Source: Plazaster borealis
Lineage: Eukaryota; Echinodermata; Asteroidea; Forcipulatida; Labidiasteridae
Length of the DNA stretch: 64,000 bases
Direction of reading: 5' to 3'
NCBI GenBank assembly: GCA_021014325.1
Contig: CM037461.1
Span: 8,275,501 to 8,339,500 of the forward strand
Positions within the stretch are counted from its first letter, which is position 1, and each line of letters opens with the position of its first letter. Positions 23,131 through 33,919 of the stretch are shown piece by piece. Made by a program: the position numbers and the translations under genes. The notes under the pieces are model-generated. The model did no database searches and had not been told where the DNA came from. It worked only from the letters and a program-made list of their open reading frames with translations.

Positions 23131-23149
23131 AATAAGCAAAAAATATGTC

Positions 23150-23690
23150 TGCCCATGTTATCTTGGCGTCTGTTCTGTCCATAAACGCATGTTACAAAAA
23201 ATGTTACCTCATCACCTTTACTTGCAAATTTAGCAAAGGTTTCTGGGTCCCAAATGTTTAGATTTAACAATGAAAATCACATTATAGTTAATGGTGCACA
23301 TTACCACCATTTGTTAGATCTTTTTCAAAGAAATAAAACAAAAAAAGTGTCTGTACATGTTACAAACATAATTTTCTGTCCACAAATAAGTGTTACAAAC
23401 ATAATTTTCTGTCCACAAAAAAGTGTTACAAACATTTGTTTACTATTCTCTATCCCCTGTAAATGTTACAAAGTTGACAGAAATATACCTACGGTATTAG
23501 CAATACTATTACCATAAGTTTTGTAATCACCAGAAATGGCATACATTTATTGGTGCATTTTACCACATTTGTTGACTCTTTCAAATAATGTCTGTCCATG
23601 TTACAAACGACATCTTGTTTGTCTGTCCATGTTACAAACATAGTATATTGTTCATCTGTCCATGTTACAAACATAATATCTTAGAATTTC
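23150..23690 (+). repeat. Right subterminal array, CTGTCC-ATGTTACAAAC motif
   Basis: Copies of CTGTCC(A/C)...GTTACAAACAT recur near 23351, 23380, 23411, 23591, 23623 and 23657, with weaker copies around 23150-23210. The reverse complement GTTTGTAACATGGACAG differs from GTTCGTAACTGGGACAG of the left 127-bp repeats at only three positions. The motif is therefore inverted between the two element ends, as expected for transposase-binding subterminal repeats. Confidence 0.7.
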
Positions 23691-23834
23691 AGCTCCTTGT
23701 AATTCCTCAAATAACCAGTTGATTATCTTTAATCTTGATTGACATATTTCCTGAAGGGTTAAGAATACTGTAAACCAAAAATTACGGGAAATAAATATGT
23801 TTAAATGTTACCACCAATGTCACACCAAATGGCC

Positions 23835-23854
23835 CCATTAGTGTGGACAGACCC
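23835..23854 (-). repeat. Right terminal inverted repeat of the Sola-like transposon
   Basis: Perfect inverse of 16206-16225, followed immediately by the TTCT target duplication at 23855-23858. Confidence 0.9.
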
Positions 23855-24037
23855 TTCTCGTAATAGCTTCACAGGCCTTCCACAGAGGGTGAGAGCGAAT
23901 TTTAACAGCTTCTACAATTACAGTTCTAACCATGGCCCTTCGATCAGCTGGGTGTGGCCTGGTTTTATTTTTCAGACTTTTTCTGAATCCAGAGCTCAGC
24001 TGATTAAGGGTGTGTGGGACTGAAGGTGGATCACTCG
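23855..24037 (-). pseudogene. SAMD3-like repeat gene, N-terminal side of the transposon insertion
   Basis: Read downward from about 24037 (after a CCCCCAG acceptor), the frame encodes TSDPPSVPHT, then RPHPADRRAMVRTVIVEAV and HPLWKACEAITR. It is cut exactly at the transposon target site. The family's RPxxxxRRxMVRxxV...A..I..KI pattern continues on the far side (16205 downward) in the same frame. Upstream on this strand is the SAM-type exon at 24916-25111. The exon linking the two was not resolved because splice phases do not match directly. Confidence 0.6.
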
Positions 24038-24915
24038 TAGCCTGGGGGAAGAAGTGGATGGTGATTCTGGAAGTTCATGAGGTTGAGTAGCAGATTCGGA
24101 AAAAACAAAAATGAATAAATAAAAATAAAATGAATAAAAACAAAATGAATAAAATACATTAAAAATAACTTAACTGAGCTAGAAGTTCCAACAATTATTT
24201 TCACAAATAAGGGGGTAACTTTGTTTAATTCAACAATTGATTTTTGTTTATAGTCCAGCGTATAAGCTCTTTCAAACACAAATTTGCACCTTTTGATAAA
24301 AGCCTAAAGATTGGTATGTTCAGTTTGATTTTTAACAAATATGCCACATGTGGAGCCAATTAAAAAACAAGGTACGCAACTATCCAAGAAATTTCACTTT
24401 CCGCATGGCTAAGAAGTCCATTATGCATTTCCGTATACAATTTTTGAAACTCCAGGATCAGTCAAGAATACTTCAACAAGCTTAAAGCACTTAATACCTT
24501 TTTTTCTTACCCTCATATGGGTGGGGGTGGATACATTCAAAAGTGTACAAAAGTTTCCACATGGGGGTATTTTTTTTCGACCATAAGCCCCAAGGCTTTG
24601 TTTGGTGTTTGAACTGTATGGTTAAGTGCACATTTTGTACACATCCACGGACTATTGGGGCTCAAAAACATTCACTGATGTGACTTCAGAGGACAAAATA
24701 CTTATTTCGACTAATGCAGGTAGCAAAATTTCCCTCCGTCCTCCCCCTTTTCATATGTTTTGGACCACACATACATATTTTAACCGATTAAAAAGGTGTC
24801 AGAATGATCGGGCCAAGATACTGCATTAAGGCAGCTGAGGGACCGTACCCTAAGCTTGTTAAAACATCACAATTAAGTTTATAGCCCACCACTACTTCAA
24901 AAGAAAATAGTTTAC

Positions 24916-25111
24916 TTTTAATTCCCCATGCTTGGAGTAATTTCCGAATCTGTACCGGCCGCAGACAGACTTCCAAGTCAGCTTCCTGTACATATGGAAG
25001 ATCACTAAATGTTTCCACTCCAGCATCAGTCAAGCAAGTCAGAAGCTTCTCCAGAAACTCATTAGACAATGAGGGTAGGGTTGCCTCAATATTATTCCTC
25101 AGCTCCTCCAT
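24916..25111 (-). pseudogene. SAM-domain-like first exon of the SAMD3-like gene
   Basis: It starts MEELRNNIEATLPSL. A helical SAM-type domain includes LLTCLTDAGVETFSDLPYV and LRPVQIRKLLQAW. A likely donor (A|GTAAAC) ends the exon at about 24916. In this family such a domain forms the N terminus, so this is probably the start of the gene interrupted by the Sola-like element. The mirror copy 56370-56565 is identical in translation. Confidence 0.6.
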
Positions 25112-25189
25112 GTTCTATGTCTATACATGAGAGAGCATGATGCGCAAGGTAGCACTGTTTGTCCATATACTCCCAAATCAGAAATATAC

Positions 25190-25590
25190 TCAGATTGACA
25201 GTTCTCGTTTACAATAAACTTGAACACCTTTAACTACAATAAAAACAATTCGGCCAAACATGACATTTATCCGATCTGCTTGAATGACCACATAAAGCCC
25301 TTTGCAGTAAGTTGTCCCTTTGTATGTAACAGAACGAGATTCACATGTTTCAATTGGATTGAAATCCAAGCCAGAAACAGCTTCTTGAATGTCAATATTG
25401 TAAGTAGACGACAGAAAAGCAGTGGCATTTTGTACTTGCACATCTGGAGGGAAAATACTTCCTTTACCCAGATATGCTTGGAGTAGCTGATGTCTTTCAG
25501 CTAGGGTTGAGCATATATTCTTGAAATTTTGAAGCATCCGAGCACACTTCTTAAAGTACGAATGTTTGCTTTCAAACCCAAGTGTCCAGC
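25190..25590 (-). pseudogene. C-terminal fragment of a repeat-type metazoan protein family
   Basis: Read downward from 25590 it encodes WTLGFESKHSYFKKCARML, FKNICSTLAERHQLLQAYL and CKGLYVVIQADRINV. This matches my memory of the C-terminal third of an abundant uncharacterised, transposon-like protein family of fish, cnidarians and molluscs (consensus WTxRFExKHxxFKxxA). Its N-terminal two thirds are missing: upstream sequence is replaced by a Harbinger-type terminal repeat. It ends 78 bp before the SAM exon, on the same strand. Confidence 0.6.
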
Positions 25591-26406
25591 CCCCCATTTC
25601 ACGAAACTCATCGCAATGGTTCGTATGGTTTGCGATGCGTCGCACACCTAAGACACGTCGCGGCTGCGACGAGTTCTACATTCCGTTTCACCATACATGT
25701 CGTAAGCGCGACGAGTCGCAACTCAAAAAACCATTTTCACTCTTAATAAAACAACCCTTTGGACAAGTAATTGCTAAAGTTGTGTGGCTGTTTTGTGTTG
25801 TATACAACTTGGTCATGAAACAGTCGTGTATACATGTAGGTCATTCAAGATGGCAGTCACTCAGTACCGCCTCCAAGCACCATGGACGTTGCAAACCCCA
25901 CCCCCCCCCCATCACCCAAACATTATTTTATTTAGGTCTAATGAAAATTTTACCCAATAAAATAACAGTGGCCAGCATTGAACATTTAAAAGCTTACCCT
26001 TGTGACACGTTCAATGTCTCCATAAACACTCTCCAAGATGTGATAAATACCTTGTCCATGGTAAATCTATACCGACAAAATATTTCATCATCAGAGACTG
26101 TCGAGAGGGTTAGTTCGGTCGCTAAACAGTCTCTCTCTACGCAACGCTCTTCCGGCTTTTTAATTAGCAAGCAGCATCAACGCCATTTAAGCATTTGTGC
26201 ATCATCAAATGAAACATCACTTTCTTAAGACGACCCTTGGGTAGTCGAAACTTACGACGTGTTCTTCCTCGTAGTCAAGGAACTTGCGACGTATCTGACG
26301 CATCGTAACTTTGATGAAATCGTTTTAATACGCATCGCAACTTAAGACGTGTAACCGGTTGTATCTTGCGTTTACGACGCGTCGCAGTGCTTCGTGAAAT
26401 CGGGGG
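25591..26406. mobile_element. Harbinger remnant A (transposase fragment on minus strand)
   Basis: The ends carry inverted ATTTCACGAA(A/G)C sequences (CCCCCATTTCACGAAACTC at 25591; CTTCGTGAAATCGGGGG near 26391-26406). Between 26190 and 25990 the minus strand encodes a decayed RRERLFSDRTNPLDSL...DDEIFCRYRF segment. That resembles the N terminus of PIF/Harbinger transposases (LxxYxDEELxxRYRF). The catalytic domain is absent. Internal GATGCGTCGCAA-type palindromic motifs are abundant. Confidence 0.6.
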
Positions 26407-26830
26407 CAGGGGTCGATTTCACGAAGCCCTGCGATGCGTCGCATCTTAAGTTACGATGTATACGCATCGTAAACTTGCGATGCGCTTTATCATCGATTTC
26501 ATGAAAATTACGATGCATTCAATACGTTGCAAATTCCATGACAACGAGCTATAATGCATCGTAACTTACGACGACCCTTTGGGTCTTCTTAACTTACGAT
26601 GTGAGCCACAAAATGGCATTGATGCTTCTGCTAGACAGAGAAGCCGGGTGGGCATTACACCGAGAAAGGTTATTTAGAGATAGAAGATGCCCCCTTGATT
26701 CCTTAACGGATGACGAAATTTATAGACGGTATCGCTTTACACGAAAGTGAATTGTACACTTATTGGAAAGAGTTGATCTAGAACATGATACAAAGGTAAA
26801 TAAATAATAGAAGAAACCTATATGCAATAT
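26407..26830 (+). mobile_element. Harbinger remnant B (transposase fragment on plus strand)
   Basis: It begins GGGGTCGATTTCACGAAGCC, similar to the end of remnant A and directly abutting it head to head. At about 26610-26795 the plus strand encodes DREAGWALHRERLFRDRRCP and SLTDDEIYRRYRF, a Harbinger-type transposase N terminus with one stop, followed by a donor-like AAAG|GTAAATAA. The remainder was not found. From 26830 to 27318 I see no gene. Confidence 0.6.
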
Positions 26831-27318
26831 GTTATGGTATAATCAACACATCTTCAAATGTTTAATAGTTTTTCATTCTCTAAACTTACACAAGTAAAGT
26901 AGACGCCCGAATGATTTATCCCTGCCGTGTTATAATTATGGTGTGATAAACAAACCGTCTAGCACCACCAATCGTTTTCTCAAAACCATCTAAACAAACA
27001 TGGCGGCGCTCGCACAGTTTGTTTTGATGAATACACACAGCAACAGTGGTTACGTTTTTAAAAGTTATTCAAGCCATGCTCAAGCTACTAGAAGCACTAC
27101 GGTGGATAATTAAAACACTAAAGCTAAGTTTCACTCGCACATTTCGACGATTATTTATTGAACTTTAGCTAGGCCTAGTAAAATGTAAATAATATAATTT
27201 CAATAAATTATTAAATACTTTTTACACAACAGTTACACAACCGACTGTTTTTATTTAGACTATACCAAACTTGCTTAACGAACGTCTAGAATCTAGAGTT
27301 TTTATATTGCACTCTGCG

Positions 27319-27464
27319 TATAGACCGTGCAAGTCTCGCGCGTATTCAAACATTTTTGGGACCACTTTGGTCCCACGTACAATGCTTTAACGTGTGAAGG
27401 AAACAAACTCACGCGCTTTAGCGGGTCCCAATGTTCAAATACGCACGAGACTTGCACAGTCTAT
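27319..27464. mobile_element. Hairpin MITE 1
   Basis: An imperfect inverted repeat: ATAGACCGTGCAAGTCTCGC on the left returns as GCACGAGACTTGCACAGTCTAT on the right. Arms are about 45 bp around a loop of about 55 bp. Noncoding. Confidence 0.7.
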
Positions 27465-27558
27465 TGAGAGTGTCAATGCGTCACGCCCCGCATTATTTGT
27501 TTCTTTGTTTCTTTAAGAGGTTGGTTGACTTACATATACTAGGCTGGAAGATAAATCC

Positions 27559-27688
27559 GTTATCACACGCGGGCTCGTGGAATACGGAAAAATATAGCGC
27601 TTCTGAGTCCCATATCCAACGGCCTCGTTCGATATGGGACGCAGAAGCGCTATATTTTTCCGTATTCCACTCGCGCTTGTGTGATAAC
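27559..27688. mobile_element. Hairpin MITE 2, near-perfect 60-bp arms
   Basis: GTTATCACACGCG...GGAATACGGAAAAATATAGC is mirrored by GCTATATTTTTCCGTATTCC...GTGTGATAAC. The arms are about 60 bp with a very short loop, a strong foldback. Apparent ORFs across it on both strands are hairpin shadows. The copy in the right arm is at 53794-53923. Confidence 0.8.
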
Positions 27689-27689
27689 T

Positions 27690-28727
27690 TTTATTAGGGA
27701 CGGAAATTTGGCTACTGCACAGCGCGTCTGCGCATGTAAACAAATGTGTATAACCATTTGGTCGCGGCGTCAGAGAACCGGTTCAAACCAATTTTACCCT
27801 AGTTAAAGCTAGCTCTGTGTAAACGATGTTTCATTGAAATCAACACTGGTTAGCCAGCCGAGAAGGGTTTACGACCGCTTTATAACCGTTCGGGAAGTTT
27901 CGCCGGAGATTTCCTTCAAAAACCAGTCTCCCGCAAGGTCAGTCTTTAAAAACGATGTTTACATGGATTTCTGTCCCTGTCGGTGACAATCGGTATCATT
28001 TTTGGACTTTGTGGGCTTTTAACATCTAGAAAAGTTTTAAATTGATGGAAGGATTCGCGGATTTTTGCGGAACGTGATTTAACGGAGCGTGATTTGCCGA
28101 GTGGCGGCCGTGGGGACTTTTTGCTCTATGCACGGTCAACACGTTCTTTGCGTGTACGGTCTCGCACTGCTGACGCGGTGTTCCGTACAAGGACATTGGC
28201 ACACTTCAGTGTCGTTTTAAATTGATGATTTTGCAGTGATTGGTTTGAATTTCCGTTTTTTATTTTAGTTCCTCAAAAATGTATTTTGATCTAGTTTTGA
28301 TTATATTGTTACTATTTTTACAGTAAGTTTGTTTACAAAAAGAATTTTTAAATGAAATTTGTGTTGTAATATTGAGAAATTGTTTTCCTGTTTTTGAGAA
28401 AAATAAACTATTTTATTTAACTAAAAAGCATCAGTACTTTTCCTTTTTGTTTGGTTTGTTTTGGTTGTTATCACTTGTTTCTACTTGAAGTTTGTGGCTC
28501 TAGTGCCTATTATTGGTTTTGAGAAGCACATCTGCAACAGGTAACTATTTGCTTTTCTTTTTACTTTTAGTTAATTTTTAAAGTTATATTTTTTTCAATT
28601 TTTGAGGAAACTACAATTGTTTTTCTATTTCTTGTATTGTAAACAATACTTGATGTAATTTTACAAACAAAATTAAACACTACCTCCAAAAATTCTTCTT
28701 GCGGTTATTTTAAGTTAATAAATAATC
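27690..28727 (+). other. 5' region of gene C
   Basis: No coding is seen. AT-rich sequence includes a CpG-containing stretch (about 27840-28170). A donor-like ACAG|GTAACT at about 28540 lies before the first ATG at 28728, suggesting a 5' UTR intron. Confidence 0.35.
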
Positions 28728-31700
28728 ATGAATTTTCTTGTTCCATTGAAGCTTGCCCAATCTTCACATCAGCCAGCCGTGGGGGTGTCATTAGAATCAT
28801 GGCGAGCAAGGATTGGAAAATTCAAAATGCTATCCTCAAGGAGATCAAGGAAGTCTTTGGGTTTTCAAGAATGGCATGATAGCAGCAATGATGCTAATCC
28901 TCCAATCCTTTTAGCCTGCATTCTCCTGACCATGCTGGTTTGTCATTTCTTGTCAACTCATCATCCAATTTCATCGCAAGAAATAGAATTACAAACAAGT
29001 AGTTTCCAACTCTACTTCAACAATTATCTACACCCAACGGACATCCATCACGATTGGTTAGTACATCATTTATCTCACTCTTCCTTCAACAATTACACTT
29101 GCTAGTTTAGAGTCGAACCCAGGGCCTGCCTTTTCGTCACAGCAACTTGATCAGCTAAAGTCTCGCGTTGAACTTCAAGAAAAACCTCTCGCACTACTCA
29201 ACATCCACATCTGCCAATTGCTTCAACTCAAGAAAAAAGACACAACTATAACCTGGGCCGACGTCAAACAATGGCTGGCATACTTACTTAGCACTGACCC
29301 TACTCAACTTCCATGTAATGGCACCTTGCAGTCACAATGGTCTACTCTTAGTAAAATAAGAATGAATCTAAAGAAAAATACCAGTACAGCTCCAGAAAAA
29401 AATTTGAGACTGGGAAGAGTCTGAATATGTACTTCCCAAGGCAAAGTTTGATAACTTAGACACAATAAACAACTGTACTAATTCTTCTTGTTCAAATTGT
29501 GATGTTCTCAAGAGGGTTAATGAAAGTTTAATTAAAGAAGTTGATGTCATTAAGCTTGATAATGAAATCCTGAAGACTAGACAATCCCCCCACCAAGTTC
29601 GTGTCCAGTGCCGTAGGGAAAGCCGATATCGCAGACAGATCCTAGAGCAGAAACATAAAATAACTAATCTAAAGAAACAGTTAAGTTTCAAAAATGTAAA
29701 TTGAAAACACTACAACGCAAGAAAAGAAAAATTGTCTCAAATACTGATCAAATGTCCCACTCTGACTTCGCTTATGTAGCTGCATGTGAATCAAGGTTAA
29801 CTATACTTGAGGAAGAGAACACAATGCTTAAGGAATCAACACACCATCTTCGGGAAGAAAATGCTAGCATAAAAGATCAACTTTATTGTAACCTTGACAA
29901 ATCAAACACTTGTTTTCTAACTGGTACAAATGATAAGGGACATTTCTGTTTTACCCCCCAAGCTAGGGTTTGTGTATAGAGGCTACTTTCTTTACATGTT
30001 AGTTTTGATAATGTGGGACTCGTAATACAAGCTGTACTAGACATGATGGGGAAAACTGCAGATTCACTACCAACGGGGAGGACAGTTTCACACATGAATG
30101 ATGAAAGATTGTTAATTTCCCACAAACAGATCAACCAACTATCGACTAAACCAAACTTAACACTCTCAACTGATGAAACACCAAAACAAGGCGACATCTA
30201 CATGACCTATACTTTAGCAGATAATAATGATAATAACTATGTATTGGGATTAAGAGAAATGGTTTCTAAAAGTGCAGATGATGCATTGACAACATTGAAA
30301 GTAATCTTGGATGACATAACTGATATTTGCAACGATGATACAAGTAATGTAGGTACACAGATTTTGTGTCAGATAAAAAACACAATGAGTGATCGTGCTG
30401 CAACAGAATCAAAATTCAACAGTCTTCTTAAATCATACAGAGAGTCATGCCTTCCAAAACTTCAAGAAAACTGGCATTCACTTAGTAAGGTAGCATAATG
30501 TAAACTAATTGAAATGAACAATTTTTTCTGCGGTCTTCATCTCTTAGTGTCTATGGCTGAGGCTATTTCAGCATCATTTAAGAAATTTTAGAATTTATAT
30601 CTAGAAGGTAAAAATGTAGGGGCTAGTGCAACCCAGGGAGTAACTGTAATAAGTAATGATAGTGGTACCGTTAGACTAGTTAGGACAGCGTGTAAAGCTT
30701 TGGGAAGAGGAGCAGATGAAAAAAGTGGATGCTTCAGATCGTGGAACACATTCTTAAACAACATTGGAATATCAAAACGTTACCTACAAAATTTCCGAGG
30801 CAATAGATTTAATATTGTTTTTCTACTGGGGGGGTGCGTGTTTCACATGAAGGATTATTTGATTTCTTCCACAATGTTCATGGTACTAGCAATGGGCTTC
30901 TTAAGGCAGTACATGCAGACATCCAAGTTCCACTATTTCTTGCTGGATGTAAAGTACTTGGTATACTAAATAAAATGATAACTGCACCCCTATGGAGAGT
31001 AACAGAAACAACTGGCCATATTCTAGACATGTGTGATGTATACAGTAATCTTCATCAGTTTATAGAAGAAATCTCAACATCGGACGTAAAACTTGGGCAA
31101 TTTATCAGTGGTGAAAGTTCATATTTTCCAAATGATTTAATAAGTAAGGACGAAGTTTACACATCTCTAGCTCGCCAATGGGAACATGACAATATAACAC
31201 TAAGTATGATGAAGCACACATTAACAACTCTGCAACAACTATTATCACGGGTCACATTAGTTTAACAATTGTAAGGATGACTCAGTTTTTCGCAGTCAGA
31301 CAAAATCAACTCCTAAGCATAATAAGTTTCCTGAACGTATTTTTGGCTATCTCGGGTATTTGATAAATAGACGTCCAAACTCCTCTTCAATAACTAACGA
31401 AGCCCAAGTAATGTTTGTTTTTAATAAAACTGATGAATATTTAGCGTCTCTATCACCTTCACAAAAACAAAAAATGATAAATGATGTTATGGGTACTCCA
31501 ACTAAGGAATTACATAAAAAGGTCATGGAAAGGGAAAGACAGCGCCACAAAGAGCTAGTGAAGAAACAGACAGAGAAGCAACAACAACTGGAGAAAAGTA
31601 AACAGCTGAAAATCAAACGCAAGGAGGATTTAACATGTTTAATTATTGATGCAGGTCTTTGGCAAACTAGAGAAAAGGTTAACGAAAAAATGAACCAATG

Positions 31701-31941
31701 TGAAAGTGACCGGGAGCGACACAATGCATGTAAAAATCAGATCAAATTCAGACGGGTTGTTTTTAATCAGTTTGTTGAAGGTGATAAAAAGTTCAATTTC
31801 ACAGAACAGGGCAAATCTAAACCATGGGCAGTCTTAAGGGATCACTTGTACAAGTTTATTGATGCTGCAACTTCAGTAGGGGAGGGGAAATCTGCTCAAA
31901 CTACCATTAGTCTAAGCTCCACAGTGCCAAAATGGCTTTAA
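28728..31941 (+). pseudogene. Gene C, left copy: transposase-like gene, 2A motif deleted
   Basis: Same gene as 49524-52747, described there. This copy is broken at several points. A 10-bp deletion at about 29108 removes the start of the 2A motif (CGGCGATAT lost) and shifts frame. Further shifts occur near 29400 and 29690, a TAG replaces a sense codon at about 29977-29979, and other breaks fall near 30495, 30830 and 31262. Open pieces retain LSTDETPKQGD, NTMSDRAATES, FRGNRFNIVF and the basic C-terminal coiled coil (31360-31941), which is fully open. It is a decayed copy; domain naming is discussed under the right copy. Confidence 0.7.
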
Positions 31942-33900
31942 AACAATTTTACTTTACACTATTTGCTCCCCCAAATTTGTTGACATGTTGCTTTTTGTGC
32001 ATATGTAGTTATTAATAATCCGGTTGGTGTATAACAAATTTCCCCGGCAAAAGTGATATTTTTTACGAGAGAATCCAACATTAAGAGATGCCAAAATAAA
32101 AAAGGTCAAGTGCCCTCTCTCACGAAAGCCATTTGTTCAATATGTAACCTTGAGTACCAGTCTCTGTGGACTGTGCCGCCAACCTCGTGTTCATAGTTAG
32201 TGAGCTCTCGTCCCCATACAGTTTGTAATTACAGTACGGTCTTAGGAAAGTATTGTGGTGCGATTTTGGTTATCTATTGGAAAGAGGATGGCATTAAAAT
32301 GGCGCTGGATCAGAGTTGAGCAGCAGACGAAAATGGGTTATTATTTTTTTATGGAGGCCAGTTGTGGTTTTGTTATATGATCTAAAAAATAATGGTTTAT
32401 CATCTTAGTTGAATTATATATAGGATTTTCATATTGATATTTCTATTGCCCAGTTATCAAGGTATACTATCATGAAATTTAATCTTTAAAAAAAAAAAAA
32501 AAAAAAAAAAAATTACCTATGAGCCAAAATTATTGATCGTGTCCCCCTATTTTTTCTTATTTGTGTGTGACATGCAAAGTATAAATGTTTTGAAGTAGTT
32601 AAAATTGCCTTGGTTGTTTTGAGTTTGTTTTAAAATGTCATGTAAAAGAAACATCAAGAGTCACTATCAAAACTTGTTTGTTTTTGTTTTTTGCTGCATC
32701 GCCATAATTATTTTTTTGTAAAAAAAAAAAAAATTATCACAACGTAAATAATCGTGTCCCGAGATTAACGCATGAAATTGGGGGGTTTCCCGTGCTGTAA
32801 CATCTATGTGGCAGATGGCTGTTGATTTAACTGGCGTTCTTTTTATTACATTTTTAATTCTGAAAACTGACAGGAAGTTATATGAAAGCCCTGTGACAAA
32901 ATGTCTTGAAAATCTAGAACTTTAGTTTCAGATGAAAATTTGGTGTCCCAAAATTTATTTACGAATGAAATATTCTGGAGACGCCGAGGACATCCCGCGG
33001 CACCTAGCGGATCGTGTGTTGAGATGAAAAGGTCCCGGATGCACCCGTCTACAACAGGCTAAAACTTTTCTTGTCGCGCCGTTTTCCTCCAAAAATTATA
33101 ACTACATTATTTCTGGTGTCCCTTAATTTACGCAAGCTTCAAAGTTTACGCTGTGATCCGCATTTGACGAAGAATCGAAGGTAACAATATCAATCTTTAT
33201 ACTTATTTTATTGTAAATTTGTTGATCTTAATTAAATGAATCAGTTTGAAAAAAAATCAATGAGTTGGGACATTGATGCGGCTCAAGAACTTCCGTTCAT
33301 CAAAACCAAACAACATTTGGGACGCGGGAATTGTTGTGTACCAAGTTTACGAAAAAATGAATATGTGACTTTTATGAGTTTTATCAAAATAACTATCCAC
33401 AATTAGTCAAACAAATGATTTCTACATGTCAATATTTATTTCAAGCATGAAGTTTTGTCGAAGTAAACGAGTGGTTATGAGTTAAAATAGTTGATTTTCT
33501 ACGATTATTCACACAACGTAAAATGAAACCCTGGGACACCAATTCTATCGTAAGCGGATTGTTAGTACCGTGACGTCCGCAATCAGCTTCATCCTCGTAC
33601 ACGGCGAAATTAAACACTGCTTTTTGGCGCGGTAATGAAGTTAGAGGGTGAACACATTTTGGGTTCGAGTTATGTCGGGGGCGAAAATGCCACTACGTGT
33701 TGAAGAACGTGTGATTTACATGTAAATGGGGGCGAAGCGGGGCGTTGAATTCGCAGTTGATATCGCGCGGTTGGTCTTTCACATTTACGTTGTGTGATGA
33801 AATTATGAACATCATAGTAGAAATTACATACAATATTTTGCGTTCCATTGTTAATAAGACCGATAATAAAATAATCTCTACCCTTAAAATTGAATACAAA
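31942..33900. other. Gene-free region with recurring GTGTCCC motifs
   Basis: No gene is seen. GTGTCCC or GGGACAC occurs near 32540, 32754, 32943, 33118 and 33534 (related GGGAC at about 33268 and 33320), often next to AATTTACG or TTTACG. Combined with TTTACG, this resembles the GGGACAG/TTACGAAC subterminal motif of the gene A element, so it may be the subterminal region of the gene D element. A poly-A run lies at about 32489-32512. The mirror is 47541-49523. Confidence 0.5.
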
Positions 33901-33919
33901 ACATCCTTCTAAAGGTTTG

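Larger units (their letters stand above)
16206..23854 (+). mobile_element. Complete 7.65-kb DNA transposon, Sola-like (possibly Sola2)
   Basis: The ends are a perfect 20-bp inverted repeat (GGGTCTGTCCACACTAATGG at 16206-16225; inverted at 23835-23854), with similarity continuing further in. The 4-bp target duplication TTCT flanks it (16202-16205 and 23855-23858). Inside are subterminal repeats at both ends and a single spliced gene on the plus strand (gene A, 18395-21957) encoding a DDE-type transposase. A SINE sits near 22.4 kb. A 4-bp duplication and GRG-like termini fit what I recall of Sola2. Insertion interrupts SAMD3-like coding sequence, which reads through in frame when the element plus one TTCT is omitted. 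Confidence 0.85.

Noticed and set aside
23351..23690. CRISPR-like short repeats with spacers
   Set aside because: Spacing is irregular, the motif drifts, and it matches inverted copies at the opposite transposon end, so subterminal binding sites explain it better.
27431..27743. Small ORFs on both strands
   Set aside because: They cross the near-perfect hairpin, so each strand mirrors the other; no coding signal.
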